Positions 55,180-63,976 of a stretch of 64,000 nt of DNA are shown here, piece after piece. Under the pieces are notes generated by a model. That model made no database searches. It saw only the letters and a program-made list of their open reading frames with translations, and was not told the origin of the DNA. The DNA comes from Halomonas sp. LBP4. Its GTDB lineage: Bacteria > Pseudomonadota > Gammaproteobacteria > Pseudomonadales > Halomonadaceae. The first letter of the stretch is position 1, and each line of letters starts with the position of its first letter. Both the position numbers and the translations under genes were made by a program. Where the stretch lies: assembly GCF_003202205.1 (NCBI RefSeq), contig NZ_PDOG01000011.1:36790-100789 (forward strand), given 5' to 3'.

Positions 55180-55668
55180 TTACTCGGGTGGTGGCACGAC
55201 CACGACCGGAACATGGCTTCTCTTCAGGACACCCCGCGTCACCTTTCCGGCATAGGAGGCGGTAAAGCCGTGCTTGTTGGAGGCCATCACGATCAGGTCG
55301 CAGCCCAGCTTCGAGGCCATGCCAACGATCACCTTGGCCGGATAGCCCTCGGCCACCTCCATGCTGGCAACCCGGGTGGAGACGGACTCATCCCCCACTC
55401 CATGGAGGCTCCAGAAGTTTGCCATCTTGTCTTCCAGCTGCTGCCTCGCTTCGTCCAGGCGCTTGCGGATGAGTCCCTGCAGGGTCTTCTTGTCGCGAAT
55501 ATTGACGCGTAGCGTGTTCATGACATCATCATCCAGTGACTTGACGGCGTGGAGGACATGCAGCTTCGCCCCGGTGGCAAATGAAAGCCTGAATGCCTGT
55601 TCCAGTACCACATGGCTGTCACTGCGAAGCCCGACACAGCAAAGAATGTTTTCAATTGACCTGTCCAT
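55180..55668 (-). CDS. Universal stress protein UspA family
   Basis: 162 aa. Rossmann-like fold with the N-terminal strand NILCCVGLRSDSHVVLEQAF and the ATP-loop region LIVMASNKHGFTASYAGKVTRGVLKRSHVPVVVV (G-x2-G-x9-G-type). A usp gene is frequently found beside TRAP transporters of the tauKLM type; the function there is unknown. Located between tauM and tauZ on the same strand; gaps of about 75 and 130 bp leave room for small internal signals. Confidence 0.9.
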   Translation of the reverse strand: MDRSIENILCCVGLRSDSHVVLEQAFRLSFATGAKLHVLHAVKSLDDDVMNTLRVNIRDKKTLQGLIRKRLDEARQQLEDKMANFWSLHGVGDESVSTRVASMEVAEGYPAKVIVGMASKLGCDLIVMASNKHGFTASYAGKVTRGVLKRSHVPVVVVPPPE

Positions 55669-55741
55669 ATTTCCTCCGTCACCAAGGATGACAACTACAC
55701 TTCGGCTGCCAGCTTACGGTGCCGGCATGCCGATGCCTAAC

Positions 55742-57082
55742 CTAATAGCCCATCACTCCCGGTAGCCAGAGAGAAATCTGCGGAACATAGGCAACGATGA
55801 AGAGCGCAATAATGGATGCGGCGGCAAACGGCAAGGCACGATAGGAGATTTCCTCGATGGAGGCCCCGCCGATTCCCGAAGCAACAAACAGGTTCTCGCC
55901 GAGCGGCGGCGTCTGGAAGCCGATCGCCAGTGCACAGACGACCACTATCCCCACATGGACGGGGTCGGCCCCCAGCATGTACATGATGGGCAGCAAGACG
56001 GGCGTCAGGATCATGATGGCCGCGAGGGTCTCCATGAACATGCCGACGAACAGCAGGAACATGATGATCAGCGCCCAGATGATGTACATGTTCTGGGTGA
56101 AATCCAGCATGGCCGATGCGATGTAAGCCGGGACACGCTGCTCGACCAGCAGCCGACCGAAGACCGTCGCGGTGAACAGGATCAGCAGCACCCGCCCACT
56201 GATCCAGGTCGTGGTTTCCAGCGTCTTCATTGCCGGCCCGAACTTCAGCTCCTTGTGGATGAAGATCCCCACGATCAGCGTATAGAAGATGGCGACGATG
56301 GCCGACTCGGTCGGCGTGAACACCCCGGAGTAGATACCACCGAGAATGATGATGGGCGCCAGGATCGACCAGATCCCGCGGCGCAGTGCCTTCTTGATCG
56401 ACTCCGTCGACCAGTGATCGGTCAGGCCACGATACCCATGTTTCCTCGACAGAAGATAATTCATGATCAGCAGGCAACCGGCAATCACTATGCCGGGAAA
56501 GATACCGGCAATGAACAACTTGGGAATCGACAGGGTCTGGAAGCTACCGTGTGCCGCCACCGCTTCCGGGGGCGGCGTCATGCCCATGCCGGTGATGCCG
56601 AAGATGACCATGGGGATGGAGGGAGGGATCACGACGCCCAGGCCACCGGAGGAGGCGGTAATGGCGGATGCATACCCCCGATCGTAATGCCGCTGCACCA
56701 TGGCCGGGATCATCAACATGCCAACGGCAGCCGTGGTCGCCGGGCCCGAACCGGAGATGGCGCCGAAGAACATGCAGGCGAAGACCGTTGCCGCCGCGAG
56801 CCCCCCCGTTGCCGGCCCGGCGAACGCCTCGGCAATATCGACCAGCCGGCGTGAGATCCCCGCGGCTTCCATCAGGGCTCCGGCGAGAATGAAGGCGGGC
56901 AATGCCATGAGCGGGAACGAGCCAACAGAGGTGAAGGCGATCTGGACAAAGGCGGCCGGATTCTGGCCAATGTAGAGAAATGCCGCCAGGGCCGATACAC
57001 CAAGAGACGCCGTTATGGGAGCCCCCAGCAATAGCAGCAGGAAGAAGGTGCCAAACAGCACATATACGATAGTGGGATCCAT
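55742..57082 (-). CDS. tauM: TRAP transporter large permease subunit (TauM-like DctM)
   Basis: 446 aa, about 12 hydrophobic segments and the DctM motifs ALPAFILAGALMEAAGISRRLV, FFGAISGSGPATTAAVGMLMIP, GGLGVVIPPSIPMVIFGITG, GGIYSGVFTPTESAIVAIFY and GFQTPPLGENLFVASGI. The ATG at 57082 was chosen because GGAGA is eight bases upstream; a GTG six codons earlier abuts the tauL stop. Works with TauK and TauL for uptake, presumably of taurine or a related sulfonate. Confidence 0.88.
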   Translation of the reverse strand: MDPTIVYVLFGTFFLLLLLGAPITASLGVSALAAFLYIGQNPAAFVQIAFTSVGSFPLMALPAFILAGALMEAAGISRRLVDIAEAFAGPATGGLAAATVFACMFFGAISGSGPATTAAVGMLMIPAMVQRHYDRGYASAITASSGGLGVVIPPSIPMVIFGITGMGMTPPPEAVAAHGSFQTLSIPKLFIAGIFPGIVIAGCLLIMNYLLSRKHGYRGLTDHWSTESIKKALRRGIWSILAPIIILGGIYSGVFTPTESAIVAIFYTLIVGIFIHKELKFGPAMKTLETTTWISGRVLLILFTATVFGRLLVEQRVPAYIASAMLDFTQNMYIIWALIIMFLLFVGMFMETLAAIMILTPVLLPIMYMLGADPVHVGIVVVCALAIGFQTPPLGENLFVASGIGGASIEEISYRALPFAAASIIALFIVAYVPQISLWLPGVMGY

Positions 57083-57100
57083 GACGTTGTCTCCGATCAC

Positions 57101-57649
57101 TCAGCTCTTGTCGTGAGTTTCATTCTGCGTGCGCTTCATCTCTTCGATTTTCGCATCTTCCGGATCCATGATCTGCCTGTTCATCACATGCTTGACATAC
57201 ATGTTCTGTAGAATGCGAATAGACATGATCAGGAACGCAAGTGGGAGGATCATGTAGAAGTACTTCATCGGAACCCCCATCGTCTGGGACTTCCAGAACA
57301 CATTCATGCGATTGAACACAAAATCGTAACTCAGATAGACAAAATACAGATTGAACCCCACCCAGACCAGGTCGGTGACTATATTGCAGACCTTCTCGAC
57401 AACACGTGGAAAGAACTTGAACTGGAATGTCACGCGATTATGGGCCGACATCTTGGCTGCGTACACTGCCCCCATATAGGCAAACCAGACGAAAGCATAT
57501 GTAGCCAGCTCATCGCCCCAGGCCAGTGAGCCACTGAATACATTACGCAGCACAATCTGAACAAACAGCAACACCACGAAGAACACCAGAAGCAGCTGGC
57601 ATATATAGTTTTCCAGATTGTCGAATATCTTCAGTAGAAGCTGTTTCAT
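57101..57649 (-). CDS. tauL: TRAP transporter small permease subunit (TauL-like DctQ)
   Basis: 182 aa with four hydrophobic segments (ICQLLLVFFVVLLFVQIVL, YAFVWFAYMGAVYAA, VWVGFNLYFVYLSYDFVF, YMILPLAFLIMSIRIL), and the DctQ loop AAKMSAHNRVTFQF. A C-terminal hydrophilic tail (DAKIEEMKRTQNETHDKS) is present. Preceded by tauK and followed within 18 bp by tauM. Confidence 0.85.
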   Translation of the reverse strand: MKQLLLKIFDNLENYICQLLLVFFVVLLFVQIVLRNVFSGSLAWGDELATYAFVWFAYMGAVYAAKMSAHNRVTFQFKFFPRVVEKVCNIVTDLVWVGFNLYFVYLSYDFVFNRMNVFWKSQTMGVPMKYFYMILPLAFLIMSIRILQNMYVKHVMNRQIMDPEDAKIEEMKRTQNETHDKS

Positions 57650-57688
57650 GACGGTCGCCCCCGATGCCTTGCCTGATGTTTTCCGAAG

Positions 57689-57714
57689 GCTGCACTGACG
57701 TCACCCAGTGCAGC
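57689..57714 (-). terminator. Hairpin between the TauK- and TauL-like genes
   Basis: GCTGCACTG and CAGTGCAGC (57689-57697, 57706-57714) pair perfectly around an 8-base loop, just after the binding-protein stop. The equivalent hairpin exists in the other TRAP operon at 30405. No T-run follows on the minus strand, so it is more likely a stabilising or partial-termination structure. Confidence 0.5.
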
Positions 57715-57733
57715 GTTCACGGAAATTCGGCGG

Positions 57734-58732
57734 TTAGTTCAGGTCCCGACCCAGCGCCTGTAGCGCCTCCGCCAGTCGCTCCTCGCCGCCGATGCTGTCA
57801 TAGAAACGCGGCCAGATGCTCGAGGCACGCTCGATCCATTCGCTCTCGCCATTAGCGGGCTCGATGATCTGCATGCCGTGCTCTTCCACCAAGGTCTGCT
57901 TGATGCTTTCTTCCGACTCCAGCAGGTAGTCATAGCTGTAGGCAGTGGCTTCTTGGCCCGCTTCCAGCACGACTTCCTGCAGATCGGAACTCAGGCTCTG
58001 GAACTTGGACTCGCTCATGATCAATGGCTCCAGCGAGAACACGTAGCAGATATCGGTGATATAGTCCTGCACCTCGTAGAACTTCATGGCATTGATGGTG
58101 ATATAGGGGTTGTCCTGCCCATCCACGACGCCCTGCTGCAGGGCCGTGAAGGTCTCCGACCAGGCCATCGGCAGCGGATTGACCCCCCACTCCTGATAGG
58201 AGGCAATCATGATCTCGTTGCGGGGCACGCGAATGGTAAGCCCTTGCAGGTCATCCGGGGTGGCGACCGGCTTGCTGGAGTTGCTCAGCACACGACACCC
58301 CGAATAGGCCCAGGAAAGCACCCTGACTCCGGCATCCCGGATGGTGTTTTCGGCCAGCTGCTGACCGATCTCACCCTGGGTGAGGGTCTTGGCGTCTTCC
58401 GGGCTGGTAATCACATACGGCAGCGTGAGAACACCTACCGTGGGGGAAAAGGGAGTGATGTTGTTGATCGCCAGGACCGAGAGATCCAGCATTCCCATGC
58501 TGGCGCTGCTGACCGTGTCCTGCTCGCTACCCAATTGGCCGTTGGGGAACATGTCGACAGTCACCTGGCCATCTGTCTTTTCATGGATCAGTTCGGCAAA
58601 CTTCTCCCCCATAGCATACTGGGTACCGCCCTGGGCATCGCCCAGCGCCATGCGCCAGGTTTCGGCCAGTGCATTCTGGCTGATGACGGCACTGACGGCC
58701 GCCGCGGCTACGGAAAACATTATCTTGTTCAT
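57734..58732 (-). CDS. tauK: TRAP transporter periplasmic binding protein (TauK-like DctP)
   Basis: 332 aa with a signal peptide (IMFSVAAAAVSAVISQNALA). DctP features: GTQYAMGEKFAELIHEKTDGQV, GQLGSEQDTVSSASMGMLDL, the ligand-binding Arg in GLTIRVPRNEIMIASYQEWG, and AWSETFTALQQGVVDGQDNP. Neighbours tauL-M, usp, a TauZ-like exporter, a MocR regulator and TauXY-like enzymes favour a sulfonate ligand, most likely taurine. Divergent from the regulator across a 361-bp region. Confidence 0.85.
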   Translation of the reverse strand: MNKIMFSVAAAAVSAVISQNALAETWRMALGDAQGGTQYAMGEKFAELIHEKTDGQVTVDMFPNGQLGSEQDTVSSASMGMLDLSVLAINNITPFSPTVGVLTLPYVITSPEDAKTLTQGEIGQQLAENTIRDAGVRVLSWAYSGCRVLSNSSKPVATPDDLQGLTIRVPRNEIMIASYQEWGVNPLPMAWSETFTALQQGVVDGQDNPYITINAMKFYEVQDYITDICYVFSLEPLIMSESKFQSLSSDLQEVVLEAGQEATAYSYDYLLESEESIKQTLVEEHGMQIIEPANGESEWIERASSIWPRFYDSIGGEERLAEALQALGRDLN

Positions 58733-59093
58733 GCCACTCTCCCAGCAATGTCTTGTTATTGACTTGTACTCGCCCTGGAGCAGCCACTCGGTTCGTCTTG
58801 TCTGAATCGGGCTGTTCCATGATGTTCACTTTACCCCCCCGACACCGGGGCACTAGTACCAGACACCACCCGTCGATTGGTCCAGCCCCGGGCATGGTGA
58901 TGGCATCGACCGATCAGGCCACCATCGCCGCTGAGCGGGATGATGCAACCCACTGATTTTTCGATTGTCTAACTGGACATCGAGGCACTTTCTTGGCATG
59001 TTAGAAGGTTGTGGGTGCCGGCGCCCGAGCCCCCACTCCCTTGCATCGACTCGCCAGACCCTTCCCGGGGATGGCTTTCATCGTGGGCCAACC
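58733..59093. promoter_or_regulatory. Divergent control region between tauK-like operon and MocR regulator, with CTGGAC sites
   Basis: No gene. CTGGACC lies on the minus strand at 58885-58879 and CTGGAC on the plus strand at 58973-58978, each embedded in a partly similar context (ATCGA close by). I recall that TauR of Rhodobacter binds direct repeats of the CTGGACYTAA type; these two sites are partial matches in inverted orientation, about 88 bp apart. Both promoters must be in this region. Confidence 0.4.
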
Positions 59094-60569
59094 ATGAGCC
59101 AGCTACTGTTTCATCTCGATTCAAGCCTTCCGACGAGCCTCCAGCAGCAGCTGCGTGAACAGATCGTGCATGCCATCCTGGATGGACATATCCCGCTCGA
59201 TGAGGCACTTCCTTCCAGCCGCAAGCTGGCGCGCGAGCTTCAGGTGGCGCGCAACACGGTGATGCTGGCCTATGAGCATCTGCTCGACGACGGCTATCTG
59301 ATTGCCAAGAGTCGCAGCGGCTACTTCGTGAATCCGGAAATCCTGGAAGGTCGAGCCGAGAAACCGGTGCGTCTCAACGATATCGACGCCGAGCGTATGC
59401 CCTGGGAAAGGCTGCTCACGATCCGGCCCTCGCAGCAGGAGACCATTCAGAAACCCAGTGACTGGCATCGATACGACTACCCCTTCCTCTACGGGCAGAT
59501 CGATCCGGCGCTCTTCCCGACCCAACACTGGCGGGAATGCAGTCGTGACTCCATGAGTGTCCCGGCCATTCGCAGCTGGTCGGTCGACCACCTCAACGAC
59601 GACGATCCCCTGCTGATCGAGCAGATCCACAAGCGCCTCTTGCCGCGCCGTGGCGTCTGGGCCAAGCCCGAGGAAATTCTCGTCACGGTCGGCACCCAGC
59701 AGGCGCTGTGGATCGCCGCCATGCTGCTGCTGAAACCGGGTCGGCAGTTCGGGATGGAGAATCCCGGCTATGTGGACATGTACAACATCGCCCGGATCTT
59801 CACGGACGATATCCGCCTGTTACCGGTGGACGAGCAGGGCATGCGACCGGTCGAGGAGCTGACGCAGTGTTCCCTGGTCTACACGACGCCCAGCCACCAG
59901 AGCCCCACGACGGTGACCATGCCACTCGAGCGGCGGCGGCAGCTGCTCGACATGGCCGAGATCGAGAACTTCCTGATCATCGAGGACGACTACGACAGCG
60001 AAACCAACTACCTCAGCAACCCTACGCCGGCGCTCAAGAGCCTGGACCGGCACAGCCGTGTCATCTATGTCGGGAGTCTTTCCAAGACCCTGGCGCCCGG
60101 CCTGAGGCTGGGCTACATGGTTGCCCACCCGGCGCTGATCCGCGAGGCTCGCGCCCTGCGGCGACTGATGCTGCGCCATCCGCCGACCAACAACCAACGC
60201 GCCCTGGCGCTGTTTCTTGACCGGGGCTATCAAGATGCACTGATCCGGCAGATCCACCAGACGTTCGAGAGCCGCTGGCAGCTCATGAGCGACGCCCTCA
60301 AGCGTCATCTGCCCAACTGCTATACCCCTTCGACGTATGGTGGCTCGTGCTTCTGGATCAAAGGCCCCGAAGGGCTGGACTGCCAGCGACTTCAGGACCT
60401 GGCCCGCGAGGAAGGCATCCTGTTGGAGCGCGGCGACCTGCACTACTTCGACCGTCCCGCAAGGGAGTACCTGCGCCTGGGCTTCTCGGCCATCCCCGAG
60501 GAGCGCATCGAGCCAGGCATCGAACGCCTGGCTCGATTGCTCCCGAGAGCCATGGAACGGTCAGACTAG
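59094..60569 (+). CDS. tauR: MocR-type regulator (GntR HTH fused to aminotransferase domain), probable TauR
   Basis: 491 aa from the ATG at 59094. N-terminal GntR winged HTH (about 10-75: LREQIVHAILDGHIPLDEALPSSRKLARELQVARNTVMLAYEHL), then a PLP-fold class I aminotransferase domain with the PLP lysine in VGSLSKTLAPGLRLGYM and DDYDSE for the cofactor ring. TauR activates taurine catabolism genes in alphaproteobacteria and is of this class. Its position, divergent from tauK and convergent with the TauY-like gene (44-bp gap), supports the name. PdxR and GabR are other members. Confidence 0.85.
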   Translation: MSQLLFHLDSSLPTSLQQQLREQIVHAILDGHIPLDEALPSSRKLARELQVARNTVMLAYEHLLDDGYLIAKSRSGYFVNPEILEGRAEKPVRLNDIDAERMPWERLLTIRPSQQETIQKPSDWHRYDYPFLYGQIDPALFPTQHWRECSRDSMSVPAIRSWSVDHLNDDDPLLIEQIHKRLLPRRGVWAKPEEILVTVGTQQALWIAAMLLLKPGRQFGMENPGYVDMYNIARIFTDDIRLLPVDEQGMRPVEELTQCSLVYTTPSHQSPTTVTMPLERRRQLLDMAEIENFLIIEDDYDSETNYLSNPTPALKSLDRHSRVIYVGSLSKTLAPGLRLGYMVAHPALIREARALRRLMLRHPPTNNQRALALFLDRGYQDALIRQIHQTFESRWQLMSDALKRHLPNCYTPSTYGGSCFWIKGPEGLDCQRLQDLAREEGILLERGDLHYFDRPAREYLRLGFSAIPEERIEPGIERLARLLPRAMERSD

Positions 60570-60613
60570 TCGATATTCAGTGAGTTACGGTCGGTAAACC
60601 GTTGCCAGCCTGG

Positions 60614-62053
60614 TCACAACACTTCGTCCTTCAGGTAGTACCAGCGATAGAGAAACCGCTGCCCGAACCGTCGGAAGGGGGCGAAGGCCTGGGACTCGAC
60701 CATTTCGCGGATATTCGGGAAGGGCAGCTGGGAGGTGAAGATCGGCAGGTCGAGTTGCCTGCCGTCGCCGGCGATCCATTGCGCCAGTCGGCGCCCCGCC
60801 TGGGCCGAGTACATGACCCCGTTGCCGCCGTAGCCCAAGGCATAGAAGATGGTCTCCTTGGGATCCGGCTGATGAATCCGCGGCATCATGTCGTGGCTGA
60901 CATCGACCCAGCCCCACCAGGAGTAATCCAGTGGAATGCCCTTCAGCGCCGGGAACTTCCGGACCATGTTGTTGACCAGCACATCCTCGTATTTCTGCTG
61001 GGGTGCATCACGCCCAGTAATGGCACTGCGGCTGCCGATCTGCAGCCGGTTGTCCGGCAGCAGACGGTAATAGTGCCGCAGCACGCGCGTATCGGTGATG
61101 ACCTGATGCGTCCTGAAGCTGCAGGCTTCAATCTCGTTCGCCGTGAGCGGCCGGGTGACGATCGAGTTCGACAGGATCGGCAGCAGCCGATTCTTGAGCT
61201 GGGGGTGCAGGCTCTGGGAGGTATACCCCCCCGTGGCGATACCCACGGCACGGGCCCTGACCATCCCCCCCGGGGTCTTGAGATAGTGCACACCGTCGCG
61301 CGTCTCCCAGCCCTGCACGGGGCTCGACGGATGTACCTTGGCGCCCAGGGCCCTGGCCTTCCTGAGATAGCCGAACGCCAGCTTGCCGGCGTGGATACCG
61401 ATGCCCTCGGGCTCGTGCATGGCACCGGCGGCGTCCTGATCGCCGACCCAGTCCCGCTTGACCGTATCGGCGTCGAGGATACGGGCATCGTAGTCGAACG
61501 TCTCCCTCAGCAGCCTGGCCTCCTTTTCGAGGGACGGCATGACCTTGTCGCGATGGGCGATGTAGAGATGCCCGCCCGGCTGAGGCTCGCAGTCGATGTC
61601 CTCGATCAGCGACTTGAAGGTCTCCATGCCATCCAGACACTCGCGATGCAGCTTGAGCGCGGTCTCCAGGCCATAGCGCTCGATCCACTGGGAGCGCTTG
61701 AGGCGTCCCGAGGCGCACTGTGCCTGGCCGCCGTTGCGGGTGCTGCAGCCCCAGCTGGTGCGATTGGCCTCGAGCACGGTCGCCCGGATACCGTATTCCT
61801 GCGCCAGGAAGATGGCGGCCGTCAGGCCGGTGAAGCCGGCCCCGATGATCACCACGTCCACGTCCATGTCCTGGGTCACCGGGCCGTCATCGGCCGGGGG
61901 CTCGCCCGCGGTGCCGATCCAGTAGGTCGGCGCGTAGTCACGCCCCTGCCCCGGTGTGGTGCTCTTCAGCGGATCATAAGCCGGATCATAAGGCTGGGAT
62001 GGTGCGGTAGCGCTGCGTCGCTCTTCTCCCGCCTTGCTGGTCTTTGTCTCCAT
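60614..62053 (-). CDS. tauY: FAD-dependent oxidoreductase, probable taurine dehydrogenase large subunit
   Basis: 479 aa. FAD motif DVVIIGAGFTGLTAAIFLAQE at about residue 65 after a long Pro-rich N-terminus (YDPAYDPLKSTTPGQG); CSTRNGGQAQCASGRL, GIGIHAGKLAFGYLRKA and C-terminal GYGGNGVMYSAQAGRRLAQW complete a DAO-type fold. TauY is of this family and size. With the NTF2-like protein encoded upstream on the same strand (a plausible TauX) it would deaminate taurine to sulfoacetaldehyde. The start has GGAG upstream. Other DAO-family roles (gamma-glutamylputrescine oxidase type) cannot be excluded. Confidence 0.75.
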   Translation of the reverse strand: METKTSKAGEERRSATAPSQPYDPAYDPLKSTTPGQGRDYAPTYWIGTAGEPPADDGPVTQDMDVDVVIIGAGFTGLTAAIFLAQEYGIRATVLEANRTSWGCSTRNGGQAQCASGRLKRSQWIERYGLETALKLHRECLDGMETFKSLIEDIDCEPQPGGHLYIAHRDKVMPSLEKEARLLRETFDYDARILDADTVKRDWVGDQDAAGAMHEPEGIGIHAGKLAFGYLRKARALGAKVHPSSPVQGWETRDGVHYLKTPGGMVRARAVGIATGGYTSQSLHPQLKNRLLPILSNSIVTRPLTANEIEACSFRTHQVITDTRVLRHYYRLLPDNRLQIGSRSAITGRDAPQQKYEDVLVNNMVRKFPALKGIPLDYSWWGWVDVSHDMMPRIHQPDPKETIFYALGYGGNGVMYSAQAGRRLAQWIAGDGRQLDLPIFTSQLPFPNIREMVESQAFAPFRRFGQRFLYRWYYLKDEVL

Positions 62054-62095
62054 GATCGACTCCTGTGTGTCGGGATGCCGCGGCTCGCACCGTCC

Positions 62096-62243
62096 TTAGG
62101 CTTTGCCCGGAAACTGCCTGCGCTCGCCCATACGGCGTTAAAAATCAGCTTAAAATGCTCATTTACACCCACGTAAACTCCGCTTTTTCGCTGATTTTTG
62201 CCTTGTCTGGCCATCGCTCGCCGACTTTTCGGACCAAGCCTAG
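62096..62243. repeat. Dispersed structured intergenic repeat, copy 2
   Basis: It matches 30461-30603 in the same orientation. Inner arms AAAAATCAGC (62140-62149) and GCTGATTTTT (62190-62199); the G-C pair of copy 1 is A-T here on both sides. The outer arms also change together (CCGGAAA facing TTTTCGG instead of CTGAAAA facing TTTTCAG). The tauX-like stop codon lies in its right end. It separates the tauX-like and tauY-like genes. Confidence 0.75.
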
Positions 62244-62632
62244 CCGTTGTTGCCTGCAATCGGCGGCCTGTTCTTGCGAAAGGCGTTCTTCACAGCGATC
62301 TTGCCGTCGCGGAAGGTAAAGGCATCGATCATGCGGGCCTCGGAGCGGACCCCGTCGGTGGTCGTGCCCTTGTAGGTGGTCTCCGAGAAGCCGCGATCAC
62401 CGACCACGAAGTGCTCACCATCGACCCAGCAGGCATCGGGCGCCGTCTTCCAGGCGTTCTCGAGCCCCTGCCGCACTTCGGCCTGGCCGACGAAGCTCTT
62501 GCCTACCAGTTCCGGGCCAGCAATGGCATGAAACACACAGTCATCCGTCATCATCTCCATCACGGCATCGATATCATGACGATTCAGGGCGTCGCTGAAG
62601 GCTTTCAGGAATTCAACATCGGGCTGGCTCAT
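62240..62632 (-). CDS. tauX: NTF2/SnoaL-like small protein, probable taurine dehydrogenase small subunit
   Basis: 130 aa with the NTF2-like pattern: FLKAFSDALNRHDIDAVMEMMTDDCVFHAIAGPELVGKSFVG at the N-terminus and RMIDAFTFRDGKIAVKNAFRKNRPP at the C-terminus. TauX, the small partner of TauY, is, as I recall, annotated as an NTF2-family protein. CCAGGAGGCCAAG precedes the ATG at 62632. Its stop codon falls within the copy-2 repeat. Order tauX then tauY on the same strand agrees with known tauXY. Confidence 0.7.
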   Translation of the reverse strand: MSQPDVEFLKAFSDALNRHDIDAVMEMMTDDCVFHAIAGPELVGKSFVGQAEVRQGLENAWKTAPDACWVDGEHFVVGDRGFSETTYKGTTTDGVRSEARMIDAFTFRDGKIAVKNAFRKNRPPIAGNNG

Positions 62633-62806
62633 CTTGGCCTCCTGGGCTTGTCCGTTGTTCCCCTGCGGGATTAACGAGAAGAAGTAGGCTCCTAAGTCTC
62701 CTCATCCCTGCAAAGGGTACTGGCGGGACCGGCTGGTGGTTAGCGCCAGATAGGGATGGAACGTTGGGCCAGCCGATCGCCCCGCGAAGGAACCGGACAT
62801 GAGCCG

Positions 62807-63976
62807 TCATGCATAATCGACCACCAGCGGGTTGTCCGTTCCCTCTCCCAGCGGCGCGGCACTGCCGCCGACGCGACCGGCACTCAGCCGAAAGGGCTCG
62901 GGGTCGAGGATCGGCTCGCGCCCCACTAGTTGGTCGACCAGCAGGCGCGTGGCGGCCGGGGCCAACACAAGGCCGTTGCGATAGTGGCCGGCATTGATGA
63001 ACAACCCTGCGACGCCCGGTACCTCACCGATGAACGGCAGGCCTTCGGGAGCGCCTGGTCGCAGTCCCGCCCAGTGGTGCTCGACTTCGCAGTCGGCCAG
63101 GCCCGGCACCATCGCTATGGCGCTGGCATACAGCGAGGTCCGCGCCTCCCCGGTCGGCGTCTTGTCGAAACCCGCCTGCTCCAATGTCGAGCCAACCAGC
63201 ACGCGGCCATCGTCGCGTGGAATCAGGTAGCGTCCCTCCTTCAACACCACCCGCTCGACCAGGCGTTTGCATCCGCTCGTCACCGGTGTCCGGAAGACCA
63301 TCATCTGGCCCTTGACCGGATGCACGGGCAAGCTGACGCCCAGCGTTTCCAGCAGCTGCCCCGTCCAGGCTCCGCCACAGACGATTACCCGGCCGGCCCT
63401 GAAGCAGCCTGCGTCGGTGTCCACGCCCCTGACCTGACCGCGCTCGACCACCAGGCGTGCGACCTGGCACCCTTCGTGAAGTACGACACCTGGCAGGGAC
63501 TGTAACCGGGTGCGCAGCGCTCGGCACAGGCGTGGGTTGCGGATGCTACCCAGCGTCGGCATCCATAGGCCGTCGTCGAGGCCGTCAGCAAGACCTGGCT
63601 CCTGCGCGTACAGGAAGTAAGCATCTACCCTCGCCAGCGGTTTGCCCAGGCGCCGCGCCCACGCCATGGCATCGGCCTCCTCATCCACATTCAGGTAGAG
63701 CAAGCCTCGCTGGCGATACTCCGGGTCGATCCCCGTTTCCTCAGCCAGTCTCGATGCCAGCATGGGATAACGTCCTTCCGACCATCTCGCCAATTGCGAG
63801 ATTGGTTCGCTGTATCGCCAGGGATAGAGCGGCGAGATGATGCCGCCCCCGGCCCAGGAGGCCTCCCGGCCACACTGCCCCCGCTCCACCAGGGCCACCG
63901 AGTGGCCGGCCTCGGCCAGTTGCCAGGCGGTCATCATGCCGATGACGCCTCCGCCGATGATCACAAAATCCGTCAT
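62807..63976 (-). CDS. thiO: Glycine oxidase ThiO
   Basis: Oxidises glycine to dehydroglycine for thiazole synthesis by ThiG. 389 aa from the ATG at 63976 (GGGGGAG nine bases upstream). FAD motif DFVIIGGGVIGMMTAWQLAE at the N-terminus, REASWAGGGIISPLYPWRYSEPI (ThiO-like), HPVKGQMMVF, RDDGRVLVGSTLE and GHYRNGLVLAPAATRLLVDQL near the C-terminus. It lies near thiS-thiG and tenA-thiC, so a thiamine role is likely. A DAO-type relative with another substrate is a weaker alternative. Confidence 0.85.
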   Translation of the reverse strand: MTDFVIIGGGVIGMMTAWQLAEAGHSVALVERGQCGREASWAGGGIISPLYPWRYSEPISQLARWSEGRYPMLASRLAEETGIDPEYRQRGLLYLNVDEEADAMAWARRLGKPLARVDAYFLYAQEPGLADGLDDGLWMPTLGSIRNPRLCRALRTRLQSLPGVVLHEGCQVARLVVERGQVRGVDTDAGCFRAGRVIVCGGAWTGQLLETLGVSLPVHPVKGQMMVFRTPVTSGCKRLVERVVLKEGRYLIPRDDGRVLVGSTLEQAGFDKTPTGEARTSLYASAIAMVPGLADCEVEHHWAGLRPGAPEGLPFIGEVPGVAGLFINAGHYRNGLVLAPAATRLLVDQLVGREPILDPEPFRLSAGRVGGSAAPLGEGTDNPLVVDYA

